From Aquimonas sp041395245 (GTDB lineage Bacteria; Pseudomonadota; Gammaproteobacteria; Xanthomonadales; Xanthomonadaceae): a stretch of DNA of 64,000 nucleotides. The stretch is taken from NCBI GenBank assembly GCA_041395245.1, contig JAWLAY010000009.1, positions 1-64,000 of the forward strand, read 5' to 3'. Numbering within the stretch: position 1 is the stretch's first letter; each line of letters begins with the position of its first letter. Made by a program: the position numbers and the translations under genes. Positions 46,439 to 54,618 of the stretch are shown here, piece by piece. The notes under the pieces were generated by a model. That model ran no database searches. It had not been told where the DNA came from and saw nothing but the letters and a program-made list of their open reading frames with translations.

Positions 46439-46571
46439 CGCTACCACTCCACAGACGGGGCGCGAAGTATACGGTCGACACCTCTATCGTCGCCGAACGG
46501 GCCATCGGCAATTGCGCGCCCTCTGCCCACTGCCTACGCTTGCCGTTTGGCAGAACACAGGTTCCCTCGCC

Positions 46572-47837
46572 GTGCCTACGCGCACCCTCGATCAATGGCT
46601 GGACTACCAACTCCAGCAGCACCCGAAAGCCATCGCACTGGGACTGGAACGCACGCGGACCGTCGCGGATCGGCTGGGGGTGCGGCAACCCGCCGCGCGG
46701 GTCATCAGTGTCGCGGGCACCAACGGCAAAGGGTCGACCGTCGCGTTTCTGGAAGCCTGCGCGCGTGCCGCCGGTTGGCGCACCGGGGCGTTCACCTCGC
46801 CCCATGTGCTGCGCTACAACGAGCGCATTCGACTCGATGGCGAAGACGTCGACGATGCCCGTCTGCTGGCGGCCTTCAAACGCATCGATGCCGCACGTGG
46901 GGATATCCCGCTGACGTTTTTCGAGTTCGGCACACTCACTGCGTTGCAGATCTTCGCCGAGTCCGCGCTCGATCTGGCCATTCTGGAAGTCGGCCTGGGC
47001 GGTCGGCTGGATGCGGTCAATGTGGTGGATGCCGATATCGCGGTGATCACCACGATCGATCTCGACCACACCGACTGGCTCGGCGAGACGCGCGATCTGA
47101 TCGGTGCGGAAAAGGCCGGTATCGCGCGTCCCGGACGCCTCGCCGTGATCGGTGATCGCGATGCGCCGGAAGGTCTGCTGAACGCGCTGACATCGCAACA
47201 GGCGCGGACACAGCAACTGGGCCGCGATTTCGACAACCTCGCACTGGATTCGCAGCACTGGCACTACCGCGACGGCGCCGTCGAATGGACCTTACCAACG
47301 CCCGCGCTGGCGGCAGACTGCCAGCGCGACAACGCGGCCTGCGCGGTGCGTGCACTGCGTGAGCTGGGCCTGAGCGAAGCGGCCTGTCGTCAGGGCATCG
47401 GCAAGGCCAATGCCAAAGCGCGCTTGCAACAGGTCGCGACCGCACCGGACATCCTGCTCGACGTGGCGCACAACCCGCAGGCCGCGACACAACTCGCACG
47501 CTGGCTGGAGGGTCACCCGATCAACGGTGACACCCTCGCGGTCTTTGCGGCGCTCGGTGACAAGGACGCAGCCGGGATCGTTGCCCGCCTTGGGACGCGC
47601 GTCGATCACTGGCACCTGGCGGGGCTGCAGGTCGCGGGTCGGTCGCAATCTGCGGCGGCGTTACACGCGCGGATCGGCGATTGGCCGGGCCTCCAGACCT
47701 TGCATGACACGGTCGCCAGCGCACTGGCCGCCGCGCGCCACGGCGCCAGCGAACGTGACCGCATTCTCGTTTTTGGCAGCTTTCACACGGTTGCCGAAGC
47801 GTGGCAGGCATTGCTGGACCAAGGCCAACGGCTCTGA
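46572..47837 (+). CDS. folC: Bifunctional folylpolyglutamate/dihydrofolate synthase
   Basis: FolC adds glutamate to dihydropteroate and polyglutamylates folates. The 421-residue Mur-ligase-family protein starts at GTG (VPTRTLDQWLDYQLQQHPKA). The ATP loop is SVAGTNGKGSTVAFLEAC, followed by GAFTSPHVLRYNERIRLDGE, EVGLGGRLDAVNVVDADIAV, TIDLDHTDWLG and LLDVAHNPQAA. It leads the folC-dedD-cvpA-purF run found in E. coli and related bacteria. Confidence 0.95.
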   Translation: MPTRTLDQWLDYQLQQHPKAIALGLERTRTVADRLGVRQPAARVISVAGTNGKGSTVAFLEACARAAGWRTGAFTSPHVLRYNERIRLDGEDVDDARLLAAFKRIDAARGDIPLTFFEFGTLTALQIFAESALDLAILEVGLGGRLDAVNVVDADIAVITTIDLDHTDWLGETRDLIGAEKAGIARPGRLAVIGDRDAPEGLLNALTSQQARTQQLGRDFDNLALDSQHWHYRDGAVEWTLPTPALAADCQRDNAACAVRALRELGLSEAACRQGIGKANAKARLQQVATAPDILLDVAHNPQAATQLARWLEGHPINGDTLAVFAALGDKDAAGIVARLGTRVDHWHLAGLQVAGRSQSAAALHARIGDWPGLQTLHDTVASALAAARHGASERDRILVFGSFHTVAEAWQALLDQGQRL

Positions 47838-47879
47838 CCGCTATACTTTGGCTCGGTTTTCGACCGCCCTGGGGGCGTC

Positions 47880-48932
47880 ATGGATGCAGCATTGAAACAG
47901 CGGCTGATCGGCGCGACCGTTCTGGTCGCCCTGGCAGTGATCTTTCTTCCCATGCTGGTACAAGGCCCGGAACCCGACCAATCGGTGACGGAAGCGGTAC
48001 CGCTGGACGCGCCGGACAAACCGACCGTGGACATGGAAGGCCGTGCGCTGGAGACACGCGAAATCCTGCTGCCGCAGCCGAATGGCGCAGTGCCCACACC
48101 CGCTGACAGCTCCACGCCCGTCAGCGACGACCCGAACGCCGTGGCCACTGTGGATACCACCGTCGCGCCGCGCGTCGATGCGGTCAGCGGCGAATCCTTG
48201 AACACCGCCAGTCCGGTCACCGCAACGCCCGAAACCCCGAGTTCGGCCAACACCACCGCCACGACAACGACCGAATCGCTGCCGACCGCGACAACCACAC
48301 CCGCGCCGACACCGACACCGGCGCCATCGCCCGCGCAAGCGACGCCCGCCACGGCAACCACGGCTCCCGCCACGCGCCCGGAACCGGCAACCGCATCGCC
48401 ACTGCCGGTCGCCACCGCCAGCGGCAACTTCGCGGTCAATGTCGGCAGCTACGCCAATATTGCCAACGCCGAAGCGCTGCTGGCCAAGCTCAAGGCCGCG
48501 GGCTTGACCGCCTATGCCGAAAGCACATCGCTGGATGGCAAGGCAGTGCGTCGCATCCGTCTGGGTCCATTTGCACAGCGCGGCGAAGCCGAACGCGCCC
48601 GCGCCGCTGCGCTTCGCGTGCAGGCCGATCTACCGACCAGTGTGGTGACGCTCGATGCCAGCACGCAGCGCGCCGAACCCGCGCGCGCCGCCGCCACCCG
48701 TGGATTTGCCGTGCAAGTCGGTGCCTTCCGCGCCGAATCGGATGCCAATACGTTGGTCGGACGCTTGCGCGGCGCGGGCTTCACCGCCTTCGCCGAGCGC
48801 GTCAATTCGGACGCCGGACAACTCTGGCGTGTGCGCGTCGGGCCGGAACTGGACCGCGCTACGGCGGATCGTCGTCGCGGCGAACTGAAGACGAAAATGT
48901 CGCTCGACGGCATGGTCGTCACGCATCCCTGA
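47880..48932 (+). CDS. dedD: SPOR-domain cell division protein DedD-like
   Basis: DedD-type proteins are bitopic and localise to the septum by binding denuded glycan. The 350-residue protein has a membrane helix at about residues 8-27 (LIGATVLVALAVIFLPML) and a Thr/Ala/Pro-rich linker of about 150 residues. Two SPOR repeats follow: VNVGSYANIANAEALLAKLK and VQVGAFRAESDANTLVGRLR, each ending in a xRIRLGPF/WRVRVGP motif. Usual DedD has one SPOR domain, so the duplication is notable. The position between folC and cvpA supports the name. Confidence 0.88.
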   Translation: MDAALKQRLIGATVLVALAVIFLPMLVQGPEPDQSVTEAVPLDAPDKPTVDMEGRALETREILLPQPNGAVPTPADSSTPVSDDPNAVATVDTTVAPRVDAVSGESLNTASPVTATPETPSSANTTATTTTESLPTATTTPAPTPTPAPSPAQATPATATTAPATRPEPATASPLPVATASGNFAVNVGSYANIANAEALLAKLKAAGLTAYAESTSLDGKAVRRIRLGPFAQRGEAERARAAALRVQADLPTSVVTLDASTQRAEPARAAATRGFAVQVGAFRAESDANTLVGRLRGAGFTAFAERVNSDAGQLWRVRVGPELDRATADRRRGELKTKMSLDGMVVTHP

Positions 48933-48966
48933 TGCGCCACCTGTATTCCCATCACGGCGAGCCGCG

Positions 48967-49533
48967 ATGCTGACCTGGGCCGACATCGGATTGCTGGTGA
49001 TCCTCGGACTGTCGACCCTGGTCGGCCTGTGGCGCGGCTTCATCGTCGAAGTCATGTCGCTGGCAGTCTGGGTGGCCGCGTTCTGGATCGCCTTCGCCTA
49101 TGGCGACAGCGCCGCAGCGCTGTTCGAGAGTCAGGTCGCGCAGCCGTCCGCGCGGCTGTTCCTCGGCTACTCGATGCTGTTTGTGCTGGCCCTGATCGTT
49201 GGCGGCCTTGCCACCTGGTTGCTCGGCAAGCTAGTCGAAAGCACCGGACTGTCCGGCACAGATCGTCTGCTGGGCATGCTGTTCGGCCTGTTGCGGGGTG
49301 CTGCACTCGGCAGCGTGGCAGTCCTGCTGGCGGGCTTCACGCCGCTGCCCGCCGATCCGTGGTGGCAACAGTCGCGCATTGTTCCCAGCTTTCAGCGCGG
49401 GGCGGAATGGCTGCGCACCTGGCTGCCCGAATCGGTGGCGCAGGAAGTCAATTTCGTCCCGGTGATCGAGCTGCGTCTGCCCGCTCCCACTGCTCCCGCT
49501 GCGCCGCCATCGACACCGCCTGTCGGCACCTGA
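48967..49533 (+). CDS. cvpA: CvpA family membrane protein
   Basis: CvpA is an inner-membrane protein needed for colicin V export in E. coli and for envelope stress tolerance in some bacteria. The 188-residue product has the family N-terminus (WADIGLLVILGLSTLVGLWR, GFIVEVMSLAVWVAAFWIAF) and four membrane helices within the first 125 residues. The C-terminal tail is Pro/Ala-rich. It lies 34 bp upstream of purF, as in E. coli. Confidence 0.92.
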   Translation: MLTWADIGLLVILGLSTLVGLWRGFIVEVMSLAVWVAAFWIAFAYGDSAAALFESQVAQPSARLFLGYSMLFVLALIVGGLATWLLGKLVESTGLSGTDRLLGMLFGLLRGAALGSVAVLLAGFTPLPADPWWQQSRIVPSFQRGAEWLRTWLPESVAQEVNFVPVIELRLPAPTAPAAPPSTPPVGT

Positions 49534-49567
49534 CGCAGCCCGTTTACGCAACCAAGGAAGTCCCCGC

Positions 49568-51040
49568 ATGTGCGGCATCATCGGCATCGTCGGCACCAGT
49601 GAAATCGCCTCGGCTCTCTACGACGGCCTGACCGTCCTGCAGCATCGCGGACAGGACGCCGCAGGCATCGCCACCGCACAAGGCTCACGGCTGCGCGTGC
49701 ACAAGGGCAACGGACTGGTGAAGGACGTGTTCGGCAAGGAACACATGCACCTGCTGAGCGGACGCATGGGCATCGGCCACTGCCGCTATCCCACCGCCGG
49801 ATCGGAAGGCTCGGACGAAGCCCAACCGTTTTACGTCAACTCCCCGTACGGCATCGCCCTGGCGCACAACGGCAACCTGATCAACACCGAACAACTGCGC
49901 AGCGAAGTGTTTGCCCAGGACCGGCGTCAGGTGAATACCGAATCCGACTCTGAGGTGCTACTCAATGTCTTCGCGCACGCGCTGGCGAAGCAAGGCGAAC
50001 TGAACCCCGCCGCCGCCATGCAGGCGGTCTGCGAAGTGCATGATCGCTGCGTCGGCGGCTACGCGGTGGTCAGTCTGGTATTGGGACTGGGACTGGTCGC
50101 GTTCCGCGATCCGCACGGCATCCGCCCGCTGGTGCTGGGTCGCCGCGAAACCATGGAAGGCATCGAATACGCGGTCGCCTCGGAAAGTGTCGCGCTCGAC
50201 ATCCTCGGCTTTCAGCGCGTGCGCGACATCGCCCCCGGCGAATGCGTCGTCATCACGGCGCGCGGCGAACTGCATGCGCAGCCCTGTGTCGCCAACCCGC
50301 GTCCGCACACACCCTGCATTTTCGAGTACGTCTACTTCGCCCGCCCCGACTCGATGATCGACGATGTCTCGGTGCACAAGGCGCGCATGCGCATGGGCGT
50401 GAAGCTGGGCGAAAAGATCCTGCGCCTGCGCCCGGATCACGACATCGACACCGTCATTCCGATCCCCGACACCTCGCGCACCTCCGCGCTCGAACTGGCC
50501 AATGTGCTGGGCGTGAAATACCGCGAAGGCTTCATCAAGAACCGCTACATCGGTCGCACCTTCATCATGCCGGGCCAGGGCGAACGCGTGAAATCGGTAC
50601 GCCGCAAGCTCAACCCGATTCCCCTGGAGTTCCGCGATCGCGTGGTGCTGCTGGTCGACGATTCCATCGTGCGCGGCACCACCAGTCGGCAAATCATCCA
50701 GATGGCCCGCGAGGCCGGTGCGCGCAAGGTCTATCTGGCCTCCGCCGCGCCGCCGGTGCGCTACCCGAACGTCTACGGTATCGACATGCCCTCGTCGGAT
50801 GAACTGGTCGCGCATGGCCGCAGCGATCTGGAAGTGCAGCAGCAACTGGGCTGCGACTGGCTGATCTATCAGGATCTCGCCGACCTCGAAGCCGCCGTGG
50901 GCGGGCCAAAGCAGCGTCTGACCCAGTTCGATTCGTCCTGTTTCACCGGCGAATACGTCACCGGCATCCAGCCCGGCTACTTCGAGCGGATTCGCCAACT
51001 GCGCTCGGACGAAGCCAAGCACCGCCGCCGCCAGAGCTGA
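49568..51040 (+). CDS. purF: Amidophosphoribosyltransferase
   Basis: PurF catalyses the first step of purine synthesis, glutamine plus PRPP to phosphoribosylamine. The 490-residue protein starts MCGIIGIVGTSE, so Cys2 becomes the N-terminal nucleophile after Met removal. The glutaminase region (GHCRYPTAGSEGSDEAQPFY, HNGNLIN) and the PRPP loop (VVLLVDDSIVRGTTSRQI) are intact. Like E. coli PurF it lacks a long propeptide. It closes the folC-dedD-cvpA-purF unit. Confidence 0.97.
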   Translation: MCGIIGIVGTSEIASALYDGLTVLQHRGQDAAGIATAQGSRLRVHKGNGLVKDVFGKEHMHLLSGRMGIGHCRYPTAGSEGSDEAQPFYVNSPYGIALAHNGNLINTEQLRSEVFAQDRRQVNTESDSEVLLNVFAHALAKQGELNPAAAMQAVCEVHDRCVGGYAVVSLVLGLGLVAFRDPHGIRPLVLGRRETMEGIEYAVASESVALDILGFQRVRDIAPGECVVITARGELHAQPCVANPRPHTPCIFEYVYFARPDSMIDDVSVHKARMRMGVKLGEKILRLRPDHDIDTVIPIPDTSRTSALELANVLGVKYREGFIKNRYIGRTFIMPGQGERVKSVRRKLNPIPLEFRDRVVLLVDDSIVRGTTSRQIIQMAREAGARKVYLASAAPPVRYPNVYGIDMPSSDELVAHGRSDLEVQQQLGCDWLIYQDLADLEAAVGGPKQRLTQFDSSCFTGEYVTGIQPGYFERIRQLRSDEAKHRRRQS

Positions 51041-51044
51041 CCCC

Positions 51045-51863
51045 ATGAACCTGCACGACGCCGCGCTGCAGGTTCTGCGGCTGCGCGATCCCGCCGACAA
51101 GGTACGGGCCACCGCCGACACCGCCGCGCGCTGGCGCGCAGGCGAATTGAGCCTCGGCAGCGACACGCCCGCGGAAGCGCTGCCGGTACCAGGTCGCCCG
51201 GACAAACCCGAACTGGTCGCACCGCGTGCGCTGGCCCAGCGCGGGCTCGGCACCCACGAAGGACGCTCGGCCTTTTTGCACGCCGTGGCGCACATCGAGT
51301 TCAACGCCATCAATCTGGGCTGGGATGCGGTCTACCGCTTTCGCGACCTGCCCCGCGCTTTCTACGACGACTGGGTGAGCGTGGCCGACGACGAAGCCCG
51401 CCACTTCAGCTTGCTGCAGGCGCGCCTGCGCGAATTCGGTCACGACTACGGCGACTTCCCCGCCCACAACGGCCTGTGGGACATGGCCTGCCTCACCGCC
51501 CACGACTGCCTCGTCCGCATGGCGCTGGTGCCGCGCGTGCTGGAAGCGCGTGGGCTGGACGTGACCCCGGCGATGATCGACAAACTCCGCCACCACGGCG
51601 ACCACGCCAGCGTCGCCGCGCTGCAAGTCATCCTCGACGAAGAAATCGGCCACGTCGCCGCGGGCAGTCGCTGGTTCCTGTGGTGCTGCCAGCAACGCCA
51701 CCTCGACCCCGCCACCACCTTCCGCCAACTCCTCGCCGAACACGCCCCCAACGCCGTCCGCCCACCCTTCAACCTCGAAGCCCGCAGGCAAGCCGGATTC
51801 GACAGCGAAGAAATCGACTGGCTGCTCGGGCAGGCGATGCCCGAGCCGGTGCGGGGTGATTGA
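51045..51863 (+). CDS. DUF455 ferritin-like protein
   Basis: The 272-residue protein belongs to the DUF455 (ferritin-like, formerly MiaE-like) family. Possible di-iron ligands are in HAVAHIEFNAINLGWDAVYR, VADDEARHFSLLQARL and LDEEIGHVAAGSRWF, the pattern of an oxygen-activating four-helix bundle. The family's role is not established. It begins 4 bp after purF and may be cotranscribed. Confidence 0.88.
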   Translation: MNLHDAALQVLRLRDPADKVRATADTAARWRAGELSLGSDTPAEALPVPGRPDKPELVAPRALAQRGLGTHEGRSAFLHAVAHIEFNAINLGWDAVYRFRDLPRAFYDDWVSVADDEARHFSLLQARLREFGHDYGDFPAHNGLWDMACLTAHDCLVRMALVPRVLEARGLDVTPAMIDKLRHHGDHASVAALQVILDEEIGHVAAGSRWFLWCCQQRHLDPATTFRQLLAEHAPNAVRPPFNLEARRQAGFDSEEIDWLLGQAMPEPVRGD

Positions 51864-51965
51864 GAGCGCTGGGGTTCGGGCGGCACCGAGCCTTTCGCGA
51901 ATTTGGATGGGCAGTTGCAAAATTGAATTTGCAATTCACCAGACTCGACCCGATCTCCACAGCAA

Positions 51966-52190
51966 CTATCCGCCAATAATTACCCTGGCAATCCACCAGA
52001 TCAATTTATTTGGCGCGAATGCGCCGATAAGAAATAGCAAAATAGCGCAGCTAGAAACGCCATAGAAGACAACGCGACCAGCATTATGGTCAGCATGAAC
52101 AAACCAAGCAACCGAGAAAAATACAAACGCGATTGCCACGAGAAGCAATCTAGCCGAAATTACTTGCACCCGCGTTGGCTCAGCGCTCAT
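51966..52190 (-). CDS. Small predicted two-helix membrane protein
   Basis: The 74-residue frame starts MSAEPTRVQVISARLLLVAI and contains two hydrophobic helices (LLLVAIAFVFFSVAWFV and VVFYGVSSCAILLFLIGAFA). Base composition is clearly lower in G+C than the flanking core genes. An upstream extension of the frame runs through a REP-like repeat, which supports the later start. No family recognised; the gene is plausible but unproven. Confidence 0.45.
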   Translation of the reverse strand: MSAEPTRVQVISARLLLVAIAFVFFSVAWFVHADHNAGRVVFYGVSSCAILLFLIGAFAPNKLIWWIARVIIGG

Positions 52191-52243
52191 GACTACCGAC
52201 CTCTTTCCTGATTGGCGCAATGCACCAGCAAACCGAACGGTAG

Positions 52244-52283
52244 CCCCTCTCCCCGTGTGGGAGAGGGGTTGGGGAGAGGGGAG
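52244..52283. repeat. REP-like palindromic repeat
   Basis: CCCCTCTCCC and GGGAGAGGGG are complementary around a short centre, followed by a further GGGGAGAGGGG block. This is the widespread G/C-rich REP-type sequence often seen between genes in this bacterial group. It lies upstream of the small membrane-protein gene. Confidence 0.7.
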
Positions 52284-52349
52284 CTGACATATCACGCGAA
52301 TCATAACCCATCATGTCGTGAGCCATGAAGAACACCTGACACAAAAGGG

Positions 52350-52766
52350 ATGGATAGCATGTTGCAGCAACGCCGCAGGTTCGTTCTGACCGCCGCCGTC
52401 GTTTTCCTCGCACCCGCGCTTGCCTCCGCGATGTGCGCAACTCGAATTGTCTCCGTAACAGGCAGGGTCATGGACCGTCAGGGACGTGGCATCCCCGGAG
52501 CAATCGTTGGCGCCGCGTGGACAAGAGACCAACTTCCGCAAGGACCCGTGCACGCTCTGACCGAGGCAGATGGCTCGTTCCAGCTTCGATTTCAATTCAA
52601 TACATTCACCAAAAACTCGCTATTCCGAGGCGACGTCTGCAATGAACGACTCGACGTCGTTTCGGTCTCCGCCTCCGCTCAAGGGCTACGCTCAGAGTAC
52701 GTGCAGGTACCGCTCAAAGATTGGCAAGCTGACATCAACATCGTTGCCGATCCCTACCGAGAATAG
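52350..52766 (+). CDS. Small exported protein with carboxypeptidase-regulatory-like fold
   Basis: The 138-residue product has an N-terminal signal peptide (RRRFVLTAAVVFLAPALASA). The mature part begins RIVSVTGRVMDRQGRGIPGA and includes LTEADGSFQLRF, the pattern of a CarboxypepD_reg (transthyretin-like) beta-sandwich. Two cysteines (AMCATR; DVCNER) may pair. The start is this ATG or one three codons later. Function unknown. Confidence 0.65.
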   Translation: MDSMLQQRRRFVLTAAVVFLAPALASAMCATRIVSVTGRVMDRQGRGIPGAIVGAAWTRDQLPQGPVHALTEADGSFQLRFQFNTFTKNSLFRGDVCNERLDVVSVSASAQGLRSEYVQVPLKDWQADINIVADPYRE

Positions 52767-52935
52767 GTGACTGGCGAGGCCGCAAGGCCGCACCCAAACA
52801 CAAACACAGACGGGGACGGTCAAGCCAAGAGCGGGTCAGCAGGAGAGAGAAGCCCGGATCACGGGAGGCGTTTTGTCGGCCCTGTTGACGCGGGCGGCGC
52901 AATGGTGACGCCGGCTCGCCTGCATACGGCAGACG

Positions 52936-53487
52936 TTACGGCAATGTTGGTGTTGCTGGTAACTCATTGCTTCCGGTTGCGGAACTGCAATCGATCATGC
53001 CCTCTAGTTCATTGAGCGGAATTTTTCTGGCGATATCTTCGACAAGCTGCATGTATACCAGCTCATCTTCAATCCTGGCCGCACCATAAAAAGAAGGCGC
53101 TAACTGCGGCCCGCTATACCCGTCCTTCCAGAAGAACACATAGCGAGTACCCAGCTCAAATGAGGGCCGCTCCATCGGGTTGATGGGGTACAAGACCTCT
53201 ACACGCCCGTCCGGCCATTCCTCCTTGAAGAATTGGCCGCAGATGGGACGCTCAACTTCAATCTGTAGACGTCCCCATGAATTAAAGCTACCACGCAGGA
53301 CGGCATCATCTCCGCGCGAGTAAATACGCCCAACGAAGATGAAGTTCGAGAAACCAACCAAGTCCGCCAGCTTTGCAGGAGGTAGCTTCGCGCTAACGCT
53401 GAAAGGGAAAGCCGCGACCAAGAGTGCCAAACAGGACAAACGCTTCACTCTCCGACAAAAGAACAGGGCCAGGTCTTGTTTTGCCAC
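52936..53487 (-). CDS. Exported protein of unknown function
   Basis: I do not recognise this 183-residue product. It starts at GTG after a GGAGG and has a leader (RLSCLALLVAAFPFSVSA), then PPAKLADLVGFSNFIFVGRI, an OB/beta-rich region with ERPICGQFFKEEWPDGRVEV and GTRYVFFWKDGYSG. This layout resembles exported tissue-inhibitor-like or lipocalin-like small proteins that start LADLVxxSxxIFxGxV, but no family is certain. An alternative GTG lies 13 codons later. Confidence 0.6.
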   Translation of the reverse strand: MAKQDLALFFCRRVKRLSCLALLVAAFPFSVSAKLPPAKLADLVGFSNFIFVGRIYSRGDDAVLRGSFNSWGRLQIEVERPICGQFFKEEWPDGRVEVLYPINPMERPSFELGTRYVFFWKDGYSGPQLAPSFYGAARIEDELVYMQLVEDIARKIPLNELEGMIDCSSATGSNELPATPTLP

Positions 53488-53682
53488 ATCACCCTCCAGA
53501 CGCCAGCCGCGCGATGCGGCTGATGGTGGCACAGTGCCAACCGAAATGTGCGCCAATCTCGCCCAGCGTGAGCGCACACCCGATGGGTTTGATCGCCCGA
53601 TCCACCGGCATCAAGCGGCTTCGTCATGGTCGCTGATTGACCGACTCGTCCACCACGCAAACCCCGCTGGCAATGTGGTCCG

Positions 53683-54075
53683 ATGATGGCTTCGTTTCTC
53701 CTTCCCACCTCGCGACGAATTCGCTTTGCGATGCTGTTCGTCGCAGGCCTGTTGGGCTGGTACGTGGTTCGGTCGGCGCCGCTTCCATTCGTACCCGCTT
53801 GGTGGGGACCCGAGGGCGCTGGATGGCAGGATTTCTGGTATCGACGCCACCGCATGGCCGACTGGCTGGTGATCAGTGGGCGCCGTGAGGGCATGACTCG
53901 GACCGAGTTCGTCGCCCTGCTTGGGGAGCCACCCGACCACGGCTACTTCCGCCGCTTTGATCTGGTCTATCCGCTCGGTGCCGAGCGTGGCTTGTTTGGC
54001 ATCGACTCCGAGTGGTTGGCGATCCGGCTCGATTCGGCGGGCATCGTGTCCGAGGTGAGGCGGGTCCGCGACTAG
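53683..54075 (+). CDS. Small membrane-anchored BamE-like protein
   Basis: The 130-residue product has an N-terminal signal or anchor (RRIRFAMLFVAGLLGWYVV). The C-terminal half (REGMTRTEFVALLGEPPDHG, then LDSAGIVSEVRRVRD) has the helix-helix-strand layout of SmpA/BamE-like modules (GMTxxEVxxLLGxP). No lipobox is present, so it is not BamE itself. There are two adjacent ATGs; neither has a good ribosome site. Confidence 0.6.
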   Translation: MMASFLLPTSRRIRFAMLFVAGLLGWYVVRSAPLPFVPAWWGPEGAGWQDFWYRRHRMADWLVISGRREGMTRTEFVALLGEPPDHGYFRRFDLVYPLGAERGLFGIDSEWLAIRLDSAGIVSEVRRVRD

Positions 54076-54105
54076 AATGTGCCGTTTGAAATGCCGGAGA
54101 TTCCG

Positions 54106-54615
54106 ATGCCCAGGTTTGCCTTGTTTCTCACCGTTCTTCTTGGCGGCATCGGTTGGGCGCAGGCTGCGCCCTTGCTGATTGCGGACCAGTTCCAGGTCGA
54201 CTTCGGCACCGATCAGCCGCGCGTGATCCGCGATACCTTGCCGGGCGAAAACGGTGGGTCGGAGCGGGTGACGTATGTGGTGGAAAAGTCGCCCGTGATG
54301 CGCTTTGTGGGCACCATCAAGCCGTATGGCGCATCGCGGAGGCGGATCGCGAGGCGTATGTCGATTCGGTCGTGGCGCAGCATCCAGGCAGGCATGCCCA
54401 ATCTGCAGATCGTGGACAACCAAGCCTGGTCACTGGGTGATGCGCCGGGACGCCGCATCGAGGCGGGCAACCGACAGGTGAGCGTGTTGGCGCGGGTGGT
54501 GGTGACGAACAAGGAACTGCTGTTTGCGCAAAGCATTTTCCCGCGCGGCAACGCAGCGGCGCGCACGGCGGCAATCGCGTTTCTCGATACCTTGACGACG
54601 CTACCCAAACCCTGA
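54106..54615 (+). CDS. Exported protein of unknown function, possibly with a compensated frameshift
   Basis: The 169-residue product has a signal peptide (MPRFALFLTVLLGGIGWAQA). GGAG lies 6 bases before this ATG. The region at about 54331-54390 encodes an odd basic stretch (SRRRIARRMSIRSWRSIQ), whereas another frame there reads RIAEADREAYVDSVVAQHPG, a much more natural sequence. Before and after it the first frame looks normal (VMRFVGTIKPY; MPNLQIVDNQAWSLGDAPGR). This suggests two compensating indels or sequencing errors. Function unknown. Confidence 0.55.
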   Translation: MPRFALFLTVLLGGIGWAQAAPLLIADQFQVDFGTDQPRVIRDTLPGENGGSERVTYVVEKSPVMRFVGTIKPYGASRRRIARRMSIRSWRSIQAGMPNLQIVDNQAWSLGDAPGRRIEAGNRQVSVLARVVVTNKELLFAQSIFPRGNAAARTAAIAFLDTLTTLPKP

Positions 54616-54618
54616 GGC

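Noticed and set aside
47842..47847. TATACT as a -10 box upstream of dedD
   Set aside because: No -35 element lies at a suitable distance, and folC ends only a few bases before it.
51915..51934. TTGCAAA/TTTGCAA hairpin after the DUF455 gene
   Set aside because: The stem is A/T-rich and weak and no T tract follows, so it is not a convincing terminator.
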